DNA from: Eonycteris spelaea
Lineage: Eukaryota; Chordata; Mammalia; Chiroptera; Pteropodidae
Assembly (NCBI GenBank): GCA_003508835.1
Contig: PUFA01000012.1
Span: 19,138,001-19,202,000, forward strand
Reading direction: 5' to 3'
DNA length: 64,000 nucleotides
Shown: positions 1-8,895 of the stretch, in pieces
How the letters are laid out: the number at the start of each line of letters is the position of its first letter
Numbering within the stretch: position 1 is the stretch's first letter
The notes under the pieces: model-generated
What the model saw: only the letters and a program-made list of their open reading frames with translations
What the model was told of the DNA's origin: nothing
Databases searched by the model: none
Program-made: the position numbers and the translations under genes

Positions 1-655
1 TCATCTCTAAGGTGAGGATGATAATTCCTCTCTACTCAGTACACATCGTTGCGCAGATTTATTTGACACATACATATTATTTATGACCTACCATGGACTA
101 GGAATTATGCTCGTGGTGGGGTTAAAGAAATGAAAGAAGCTCATGCCCTCAAGATGGTAACGATACATTACAGAAAATCATGCAAATAGATAATAGTGAC
201 ACAGTGGAAATGGCAAAAATGGAGGGTTTTCTGGGAGTGCTCACCATGGACTGTTACAGAAGCTTCCAAGAGCAAATAAGAAAGTAGCACCTCGTAAACA
301 GCAATGTGCAAGTATAAGAGATCGTAATCTTATTCACACAGAAGAACAAATGACTAATATCAGACCCTTTTCTAAGTCTAAGGTAAAGACAGAGGGAGCA
401 AGAGAGCACCCCGGGTACCTGAGGGAACAATTGGAAGATGCAGAGATACTTTCTTCTTCCTTGTTTACATTTGAGCTTGTACAGAATTGGAATGTGATCT
501 ATCCAATTGGGTGCCTCCTTTCCCCTCACATGACATGCCCCAGACACAGTGTAAGCATCTCAGAGCACTTCTCTGTAGGACCTTGTGCTATATCATGATG
601 AATGCCCCAGGATATGATAATGGAGATGTGATAAAACAAGAAGAGATCTGAGAAG
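1..655. other. Unclassified single-copy-like DNA
   Basis: No repeat family, splice-site-bounded exon or RNA gene is recognised here. Short open frames exist on both strands but overlap one another, begin at arbitrary ATGs and show no domain or signal-peptide-like pattern. Confidence 0.5.
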
Positions 656-659
656 GCAC

Positions 660-758
660 AGATATGGGGCCTGGTGTGGCCTTTGATATTAAATAGCTGT
701 GAGACATTGGACAGATCACTCTACCTCTCTGGGCCTCAGTCTTCATCTGTTTAATGAC
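660..758 (+). repeat. MIR SINE fragment
   Basis: The MIR core is visible as a degenerate 'agctgtgagacattggacag' block followed by 'cctctctgggcctcagt' and 'catctgt'. MIR is an inactive tRNA-derived SINE shared by mammals. Only the central core and part of the 3' half remain. Confidence 0.75.
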
Positions 759-807
759 TGGCTTGTATCAGAGAAATGGTAATAAAAATTTTATGTCTAA
801 AGATTTA

Positions 808-912
808 ATAGACCTAAGGAGAGCTTATTAAACTTCAGATTCTTGGGCCCTACTTTCAGAAATTCTGATTCAGTTTTCTGGGGAGGGTCTGTTTTCAAAA
901 CAAAGCAATTTG
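808..912 (-). mobile_element. MER5A-like hAT fragment
   Basis: The reverse complement of the MER5A core is seen: 'gagcttattaaac', 'gggccctac' and 'aaattctgattcag' followed by a G-rich stretch. MER5A is a short non-autonomous hAT-Charlie transposon. Both terminal repeats are missing. Confidence 0.65.
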
Positions 913-1974
913 CCAATTTGGTCTCTGGATACATTGGAAAACACCAGAGAAAATTCAGAGTCCATGGTTTGTGACAATGGTGACAATAATTAGCTATATC
1001 CTGGCTCACGTGTCTTCTTCGATTCAATAAGAAACCTGAGTGCAGATGGAAAGCAAATATTCAAAGCCTATTCTGGCTCCTTAATGTCATTCAATGCTGC
1101 ACTGCTCAAGCAGGCACAAAATTGTAAAATGTTATGCTCATGAGTGTCGGACTGAGAGATGCTGAAGGGGCAGGGCAATGCTTGTGTTGGCTTTATCTGC
1201 CAGTTCACACATGTCTTCTCTTCTGGACTGCAGCCAAGCCAGAGACATTCCACAACCAAGTGTGTCCCTTTGGAAGTTTTCACTGGAGATTAATGGCTTT
1301 GTGAGGCTTGGTTAGTTCAGAGAAGCGTCAGAGGCTCCCAAATGCTTGTCACAACCTTTTAAACTTTGTACCTCCTACTCTTTAGGAGATTGAAACTTCT
1401 ATGGATTGTGGCAAGGTGAAGAGACGGCTTTTGATAGTGACTTATGCCTCAAGCTTTAAACAAAAGGTGTATCTTCACGATCAGAGCCATTCTGTATTAC
1501 TTCAAACTGTTCCCTCTCTTCTGCCAAATTTACAGGTGTAGATCTATCTGAGAAGCTAATATTCTGTCAGGGTATGGGTGGTTGGAACTCAGGAAACTTC
1601 CTCACATGAAATGTAAATGTGAACACATCCTTCAACACTCAATTACTCAATATTCATAATACAAGTCAGTCGTTAGGCTGTTGTGATATGATGCATACTG
1701 TTCTTAACACCTGATGAAGCACTGCTATCTTGAGAGTTCTGACATTATAGGGTCTCTATTTTTTCCTCTCTCTCTCTCCCCCTTCCTCCTTCCCGCCTTC
1801 CCTCTTCCTCTTCTTTTCCCTCTCTTTTTCCCTCTCCCTGTCTCTCATCCCTTGTCTCTTATCTCTATGTCTCCGCTCTCTGTATTTTTTTGAGACCTAT
1901 TTTTGACAAGTCTGATGTATTCAATAGCAGAGGGGCAGAAAAAGTGACTGAGGATTTAATTTTCCCATTTAATG
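913..1974. other. Unclassified DNA with a CT-rich tract
   Basis: No repeat family recognised. A pyrimidine-rich, low-complexity tract lies at about 1757-1877 (runs of tctc, ccttcc and ttcc). The rest is ordinary AT-rich sequence. Confidence 0.45.
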
Positions 1975-2165
1975 ATTTTCTTTCATTCATTATCAAACCT
2001 TTATTGAATATTGTGTCACAGGTATAGGAAATGAGCTAGATGTAGCACAGAGAGAAACAAATGAGAAGGACAAATGAATTCATCTCTACCCATATAAAGT
2101 TTACAGTTCAGTGGTGAAAACAAATATTAATCACATATGGGAAAAATGTAAAATTAAAAGAGGTA
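1975..2165 (-). repeat. L2 LINE 3' fragment, antisense
   Basis: It reads as the reverse complement of an L2 3' end: 'ttcattcatt', then a diverged 'tttattgaatatt', a block like 'caggtatagg', and 'tacccatataaagtttacagt' corresponding to the usual 'ggagcttacagtctagt'. L2 is an extinct mammalian LINE. Confidence 0.65.
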
Positions 2166-3140
2166 CATAATAGGGACTCAAAAATTTTAGGTGTGTAAAT
2201 GAACACATGACTGATATCAACATGTTTTGGAGTATCAATAGGACCTGGTATAGAAACCCCTATTTCTTTTAGAATTTAAATCGAGCATATAACATAACCT
2301 TAGAGTTATGAGACAGAAAGACTGTCCTAAAGCTCAAGATCTGAGACACAATTTCTACAATATGTGCTGTGAAAAGAAACATAAGTCTAGCCACATCTTA
2401 TGTTGGAGAAACACTGAGGAGATATACATATTAGGGGAAAACCTCAACATTCTGAGTAAAGATTTGCCTTTCATGGAATCACAAAAAAATTTGCTCTGTG
2501 CACTCTCAGTGGAAGTTAGTGGACAGAGTTAGGAGAAGAGGGCTCTTGGTCTCAGAATGGCCATTACCTTTTTAGGCAGGATGCTTCATTTCTCAGGGCC
2601 TGAAGGCTATCATTTAGAGAAAGAAAGGATTAGACCCAATGATCCTCAAGTTTCTGTTCTACCCTTAAAATGATTGAGGAATTAAATGGTTTCCCTTTGT
2701 GTTCATTAATGCCATTCCCACCCATTAGTGGGATCATAGTTAGTCAACTTTGGGAAGAATCATTGTTATCACGCTTCTTATTAAGAGAACCACATGCTTC
2801 TAGCTTCTTGTTCTCCTGTGTCATTGTATCATTCTAGACAGTAATGGCTCACCAAGGTTTGGAAGGAAAAATCTAAAGTTTTCCCATTTGATTTCTACAT
2901 GGTATAGATCTAATTTTAACAGGAGTTGATCTTTCCTCTGGAAATGTCAAACTAAATTTTTTAAACTGAAAAATTCTTATATGACATGGAGGAAAGATTC
3001 CTTAACCCTACTGAAAAAGGTGAATTCCAGTTGAATGATGATCCCTGAGTGAATGTCCTTTGACTGACTGAATAGGGGTGACATGTACAATGTAGGCTTT
3101 AAGTCCTATAGGTCAAAGGTTACAACTCTCCAGTTTTGCT
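2166..3140. other. Unclassified DNA, possible MIR-like remnant
   Basis: Mostly unrecognised. At about 2565-2690 a weak MIR/MIR3-like pattern ('ttcatttctcagggcctgaa') may be present but is too degraded to assert. The reading frame at 2308-2532 has no recognisable domain. Confidence 0.4.
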
Positions 3141-3144
3141 TGTA

Positions 3145-3171
3145 AGGCATCACCCTGTATTGGTGATGCCT
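3145..3171. other. Short perfect inverted repeat
   Basis: The arms 'aggcatcacc' (3145-3154) and 'ggtgatgcct' (3162-3171) are exact reverse complements separated by 7 bases. This would form a stable 10-bp stem in single-stranded DNA or RNA. No T-run follows, so it is not a pol III or bacterial-type terminator. Confidence 0.8.
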
Positions 3172-3209
3172 AATAAATACATGCTTTTTGTCCCATCACT
3201 TCAGTTGTT

Positions 3210-3390
3210 TTTAATAGTTAGTATTTGAGTTATTTCTGTGTGCCAGGCACTCATTGGCCAAGTTCTTTACGATCATCTCATTTAATCCTCACAACAACAT
3301 TTTGAAGGAAATTGAAGTTACAGTAGTTAACTTTATTGAAGTCACTCAGTTAGAAAGTGGTAAAGTTGGGATTTGAACCTTGATCTCTTG
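3210..3390 (-). repeat. MIR SINE, antisense
   Basis: Reverse complement of MIR: 'tgtgccaggcac', 'atctcatttaatcctcacaa', 'gaagtcactcagttagaaag' and 'gggatttgaacc' follow in the expected order. It is a nearly full-length, diverged copy. Confidence 0.9.
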
Positions 3391-3414
3391 GGAAAGAGTC
3401 ATGACTTTCCATAC

Positions 3415-3915
3415 ATCATATTACCTATTTATTCATCATTGCATGAACATTTATTGAGTATCTGCTGTATTTTCTATAACTTTCTGGGTATTGCTTATAT
3501 TATAGCTGAGACAGAATGGTATTTCACTATTTTTATGAAGTCAATTCACATCAGCATTTATCAAGCTTCAGAGCATTCTATAGAATTCCTTGGTTGGAAT
3601 GACCTTCTGTAGGAAATCAGAGATATAAGGTATTTTAAATAGAGAATGACACAATAAGACTAGCAATGCAGAGAGATCACTCTGGCTGCTAAGTGGAATA
3701 TGAATAAAGGGCAGGAAACAGAAGTCCAATGAGGGCCTGTGATGTGGGAAAGATTACAGGGATATTAAGAAAGTGGCAACTATAGGTCTCGATCTCTAAG
3801 TGGATGTTAGGGTTGAGGGAGAAGAAGAGGAAGAAGAAATTGATGATTATCTCCAAGTTTCTAACTTGGGTTATTCAAGGAACCATTTAACTAGATGAGG
3901 GCTAAGAGACAGTTT
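3415..3915 (-). repeat. Diverged L2 LINE, antisense
   Basis: The 3' terminus appears as 'acatttattgagtatctgctgta'-like sequence. Further on, 'agagatcactctggctgctaag' and 'ggcaggaaacagaagtccaa' match the antisense L2 body. The middle (about 3500-3600) is poorly matched. Confidence 0.55.
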
Positions 3916-5866
3916 AGTATTTAGCCATGTTAAATGTTGAATCCCACATTCCTGACCTTTAATAAACAGCATGATTCTCTGGACTCATGACAGGTAATCA
4001 TTGTTTCTTTTAGCAAAATGTCTATGTCTCTATGTTTCTAAATGAGCCATGCTGCTCGTAGTTTATTGATTGCTACAATTTGATGCCCGAAGATAACCTT
4101 CCATTGGCTCCCTGAGGAAGAAAAGGCACTTGAAGACCGGAAAAAAACAGATGACTCCAATTGTATGGCTTAATCCATCTGGAAACCATGAGCTGGCAAT
4201 GTGGGACTCATTGACAGCCAGGAAGAAGTCTTGGCACAGCCAGACAACTTGATTAGTGTGTATTTTCAACATAAGCTTATTTACTTGCTTCTCTTGTTTA
4301 ATTTTTGCCTATGCAACCACTATAGGTGTTTAAGACTTGAAAGTTTTTTTTTTTTAAGGAAGAAAATGATCTTAAAAGCATGAAGAAACGAGCCACTCCT
4401 AACCAATCACATGAAATGATCTATAGAACAGTTTTGTGGCTGTTGCATCCAAGTCAACTCTAGATGTTTAAATGAGACTAACCATTTATCCATAAGACAA
4501 CATAAAATAAACTCAGGCGTTCCAGTCAGATTCATGAAAATTATTCTGGATCCTCTTGCTTCACCACTACCATTGATCTTGGTCCCCGCTCAGTTCTAGA
4601 GCCTATAATGTTTCTTTGGATTGCTTGGGACCTAGCTTATCCTTGAGCACAATAGAAGCCTTGATGCCCAGTACTCTTTAGGGCTTTGCTAATCCTTGGG
4701 GTCCTCTCACTTATGTCTCTTTTGGGCTACCATAATATCTGACCCTGGTCTAGATCCTGAATCCTCACCCAGAAATTGGCTTTTGACTAGAGCCTTGTGT
4801 AGACTAACTTTAGCCACAGTTGAAACCAAGCTTAGAATAATCCAATACTGCTACTTCTTCCTCCTCCTCCTCTTCCTCCTCCTCCTTTTTCTTCTTTAAA
4901 TAAATTTATTTAGTTATTTGTATAAGGTCTCTCTGTCACTTAGCCTTTCTACATAGACTCAGTCAGTTATGGTCCATCTAAGTCTCATTGAATTATGACA
5001 CATACTTACCTACTGTGAGAAAAAGAGTTTGGAAGTTCCTGGTGAAACAAGAAAACCAAAAATTTGTACAAAGTTGTTAGACTAAAATTGTTACAATGAA
5101 ACTCTATTTGTCAAAGAGAATAGCTGTTCCTCTTCTAAACAGTAATTATTATAGACAGACTTTGAGTAGAATGCTTTCCTGAGAGAGGATGAATTGGTTC
5201 TCTGAGTCAGTCAGGTATCCTACTCTTTTCACATGGATGGAGTCAGACACGCATTTGCAAGATGAACAAGCAGAGTGTTGAGATTCTGACGGTATTAAGC
5301 AGGGCCACTGACCTGTCTTAACAGGTTTATTATCCAGGTAATTGAACTTTTCTTCTCATTCCATTCCTATCACTGTAGAGACCAATAGCTTTATTTGTCT
5401 CTGGGGAGATGAAACAGAATTTCTTTACCTGGGAAGTGTAAAGCCATCCATTCACTGATGCGAGCAGTCCTCTTAGTAACAGCCTCATCAATAATGACAT
5501 GGGAGGCCAGCAAAAGTAGTGGAAACTAATCAGAAATTTCTTCTGGCTAAGATAACGGTCAATGTATTTTCAATGGTGTTTTTGATAAATGGACCCAAGA
5601 TTTCAACTAAATTCCATTCTCTACATCAGGTTATCATACAAAAGAGCAGAAATCAAAATTTATTAATCCCTACAATAGCAAAATATTTTAAAAGTTTGTT
5701 TCACAGAGGACCAATTCTATGGGAGGTTAATAAGCATTAACAAAAAATAAAAAAGGGTTGGATCATCAAATAAGTTTGGGTTACCTTGGGATAATAGAAG
5801 TTAAGTGGTTTTGTCTTTCTAGGGATTTCTACAGGCTTTGGCATGCCAATGTGCAGGGCATATTAC
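3916..5866. other. Unclassified DNA with a (CTC)n patch
   Basis: About 1.95 kb with no recognised gene or repeat family. A CTC/TTC-rich low-complexity patch lies at about 4853-4896. Short frames here (for example 4696-4899) are partly translated simple repeat. Confidence 0.45.
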
Positions 5867-6016
5867 TAGGGTGATGCAAACCTGTCATCACGGGTACAAA
5901 ATTTAAGGAAGCACTTGTTCTCAGGGAACCTCAAGGGCAGAGTCGTCACTTGCATGAAGCCTGAGAGTGAGTGCTTCCTTAAACTTTGAATTCAATACAT
6001 CTGTTGTCTTACCCTA
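5867..6016. mobile_element. 150-bp imperfect palindrome, MITE-like or hairpin-encoding
   Basis: The left arm is 5867-5925, the right arm 5960-6016, and the loop 34 bases. The inner 32-base arms (5894-5925 and 5960-5991) pair at 26 of 32 positions, including a perfect 14-base block ('tttaaggaagcact' against its complement at 5970-5983). The outermost six bases, tagggt and acccta, are also perfect complements. The shape resembles palindromic non-autonomous DNA transposons, some of which are known to give rise to microRNAs. No family is recognised. Confidence 0.6.
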
Positions 6017-6177
6017 ATCCTGGTCTTGCTAATGTTTACTGTGAATAATTTTCAAGATTAGCACATAATATACAGTATTTCCCAACTTATATGGCTAAGG
6101 AATCTGTGTGTATATGTGTATAAAGGTAAAACTTTTCATGAGATGAGTGTCTTGTGAAAAGAAGTCTGAGAAATAGG

Positions 6178-6672
6178 CTTTTTTTTTTTTTTTCACTCAT
6201 TCGATATATATTGGTTTTGAGTATCTACTATAGTACCAAATAATGTCAAGGCACTAGGGACATGACAAGGAAAAGGAAATAGACCTTTTCCTTAAAATGT
6301 TCAACATTAGTAGGGAAAATCAGTCCAAGTAAACCATGCATAAAATTTATTAAGTCTTATGCAAGAGGTGCTTCTAATTTGGAGTGTTGTGAGATTGGTG
6401 TGGATGGTATCTGACTTAGACTGGAGTTTGAGGAATGCCAGTGAAGGATTCGTAGTAGGGCTGAATAAGGAAGCTCAGTTTTGGAGGACAAATCCAGTTA
6501 AGTCTGAGATACGAGAGGCGACAAGTCTGCCAGAGGGAAGGAACAGCAAGTGCGTGCTGTGCGTACTGAGGCATGAGGACCTGCGGTGTGCTTGGGACGT
6601 GCACGATGTTGGTCATGCTTGCTGTGATGAAGCCATGGGGAGGATGACAACTTTCACTGAACTCTGGGAGGT
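6178..6672 (-). repeat. L2 LINE, antisense, led by a poly-T run
   Basis: A T-run (about 6178-6194) is followed by 'cactcattcgatatatattg' and 'gagtatctactatagtacca', the reverse complement of an L2 3' end. Later, 'agagggaaggaacagcaagtg' and 'tgaggcatgagg' match the antisense L2 body. The 113-codon open frame at 6359-6700 lies in this repeat and is not a gene. Confidence 0.75.
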
Positions 6673-6774
6673 TCGTAAGAATGAAGAATTAATAGCATGA
6701 ATACATGTGTATAAACACACTCCACTGACCAACGTATGACCAGAAGAACACACACAACAAGAAACAACAAAATT

Positions 6775-7285
6775 AAGAACATCAAAATCCTAATCAGGGT
6801 TTATAGGGCCCTGAAGGTCTCTGCATACTTTTCTAGCCTCATTTTCTTCCCCTGGCCCTCATCTTTCCCTCTCACTCCTAGTTCTTTAACCATACAGGCA
6901 TTCTTTCATATTCCTTCTTCTATCAGAGTCTTGGCACATGATGCTGTCTCTGACTGAAATGTTTTTATCTCTCACTTTTTCTAGGTAACTCTGTTTAAAT
7001 TTCAGGGTATCAGCTTAAATTTACCTTCTTTAGGTACTCAAACTAGATCTAGTTTTAAACTTTCTTTTCTCCCTGTACTTTTTCTTCCTTGCACATTTGA
7101 GATTATACATTTTCATATCATGATTCATATAATGATTACCTGATTAAGGTCTATCTCCCCCATAAGCTGCAAGTTAGCTCCAGAGACAGCAAACACTTCT
7201 GTTTCATTTACCATTTTATTCTACACAGCTAACACAGAACTTTGTATACTTTAGGTGCTTAGCAAATATTTGTTGAGTGACTGTG
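6775..7285 (+). repeat. L2 LINE 3' end, sense
   Basis: The sequence follows the L2 3' region: 'atagggccctgaaggtct', 'aaatttcagggtatcagct' (usual 'caggtctcagctcaaatgtc'), and the terminal 'gtgcttagcaaatatttgtt' with 'gagtgact'. It is truncated and diverged. Confidence 0.8.
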
Positions 7286-7289
7286 TTCA

Positions 7290-7610
7290 GAGTTGGTTAG
7301 CTATCAAGTGTGGTGTAGGGTTGCTGCTGGATGGGCTGTATTTCCCTTGTCTCTAGTTAGCACCTGGGGAATGTAATCTGTTTCCCCTCTGAGATGAAGT
7401 GGTTAAGAAGGGGGTATACTTTCTCTACTCTCTTTCCCTATCCTCTGGCTGAAAGTGAAGGATTTTAAGGCTTTAGAGGATAGTGGAGCTACAAGGTGAA
7501 CAGAGTGTGGATCCCTGAATCACTGTATGAAGATTGACCATAAAACAGATAATTAGATTCTCCTTGACTGAGAAATAAACTTCCATTTTACTAAGCCACT
7601 GAGGATTCAG
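7290..7610 (+). mobile_element. MaLR/MLT1-like solo LTR, diverged
   Basis: The 3' part reads 'gatccctgaatcactgtatg', then 'gagaaataaacttccatttt' and 'taagccactgag', an arrangement typical of ancient MaLR-type LTR 3' ends including the polyadenylation-like aataaa. A related copy is at 44400-44806. The subfamily was not determined. Confidence 0.5.
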
Positions 7611-8075
7611 ATTTTAAAAAACACATGTAAATAATATATGTAAAAGGATAAATAAAAGATTAAAAAGCAATCTAGATGTGATCATAATAGAGCTCGTTCT
7701 CTAGACCACATTAGTCAAGGACTTTTAACAACATTTAATGAAAAGGAGCTGGGATTTAATAGAAATCTTGTTGTTATATTTATTTTTTTTCAGATTAACT
7801 GTATAGTAAAATAATTACAGCTTTCATTATAGACCTGGATTTGATCCAGTTAATTTACGAGCCCCTGATAGACTGTTACAAATGAATTCCTGTGCTGCAT
7901 AAAAAATACCTGTTTTTTAGAGCTAAAATTCTCATGCTCAGAATGAGTAAAACTAGGCCAGCATAACCCCTTTAAAACACCATTTTACCAAGATTTGTTT
8001 TGGTTTGAACATGCAATACATTAAACTAGTGTAATCCTTCTATTAAACCAACTTTCCTCGATACCTTTTTTCTCT
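7611..8075. other. Unclassified AT-rich DNA
   Basis: No repeat recognised. The block at about 7780-7930 has balanced, non-repetitive composition with several taat/atta cores and could be conserved non-coding sequence, but this cannot be judged from one genome. Confidence 0.35.
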
Positions 8076-8079
8076 TATC

Positions 8080-8300
8080 TTACAAATATTTTTGAGCACT
8101 AACCATGGAACAGGTATTGTGCTAGTCATTGGCAATAAGATGATGAACAAGATAGTCATCACTTCTGTCACCACGGAGCTTACAATCTAGCAAGAAAGAC
8201 AGACAATTAACTAAGCGATTACAACGCAGGATGATAAATGCTATCATAGAGAGTGTACAGGGTGCTTTGAGAATATTTTGGAGTGCCACTATAGCAGATA
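8080..8300 (-). repeat. L2 LINE 3' end, antisense (left half of a split copy)
   Basis: It contains 'caaatatttttgagcactaa', 'gtattgtgctagtcattgg', 'acggagcttacaatctagca' and 'agacagacaattaa', in the order of an antisense L2 3' end. The continuation appears at 8755-8895 after an intervening LTR-like block. Confidence 0.85.
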
Positions 8301-8304
8301 CTAT

Positions 8305-8750
8305 CAATATGTTCCACCCATATTGTATTTGATTCCTTTACCATTTGGGGGCACACCAATTCTTGATATCCTTTCTTCCTAACACCCAGCACCCATATCT
8401 TTGTTAGAGGACTGTCCTCAAGTTTCCAGGCTGTTTTTCCCCAGTATGTAGTACTTGAAGTGCTTGGGGGCAGCTTTAACCAGTGACTGACACATGCAGA
8501 AGTTTAACCATTGTTCCTGATTGAAACAACTCTGACATGTGACTACACCCTTTCCAGGTATTCCTGGTAAGACTGAGCCAAAATCACCTTTTTGAGACTT
8601 TGCTTGATATCTGCCCTTGCTTTGCCAACTTTACATCTCTGATCCCTTTTGCCCATTTCCCATCAGTTATTCCTGGGAACATGTTCACATGAATCCTAGT
8701 CTCAGTGTCAGCTTCTAAAGAACCCAATTTACAGTAGGCATCTAATGAAG
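8305..8750 (+). mobile_element. LTR-like element between two L2 pieces
   Basis: The block interrupts an antisense L2. It contains 'acacccagcacccatatctt', 'agaggactgtcctcaagttt', 'ccctttccaggtattcctgg' and 'gtcagcttctaaagaaccca', a pattern I associate with an ancient solo LTR, though I cannot name the family. No clear short target-site duplication was found. Confidence 0.4.
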
Positions 8751-8754
8751 TCCA

Positions 8755-8895
8755 AAAAAATCAGTAAAGACTTCTTGAAAGATGTACTACTTAAGGTGAT
8801 ATCTGAATGGATAAGTAGAGTCAACCAGCTGTGTGGGAGTGGGTGGAAAAGAAGGATACTCTAGGCAGGGTTGAGAGTACATCCAAAGGCTTCTC
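8755..8895 (-). repeat. L2 LINE body, antisense (right half of a split copy)
   Basis: 'gacttcttgaaagatgtac', 'tgatatctgaatggataagt' and 'ctctaggcagggttgaga' correspond to the antisense L2 text that normally follows the segment ending near 8300. Confidence 0.65.

Noticed and set aside
660..758. tRNA gene signal in MIR cores
   Set aside because: MIRs are tRNA-derived but these copies lack a foldable cloverleaf and are ancient SINEs.
6359..6700. 113-codon plus-strand open frame
   Set aside because: Falls within an antisense L2 repeat.
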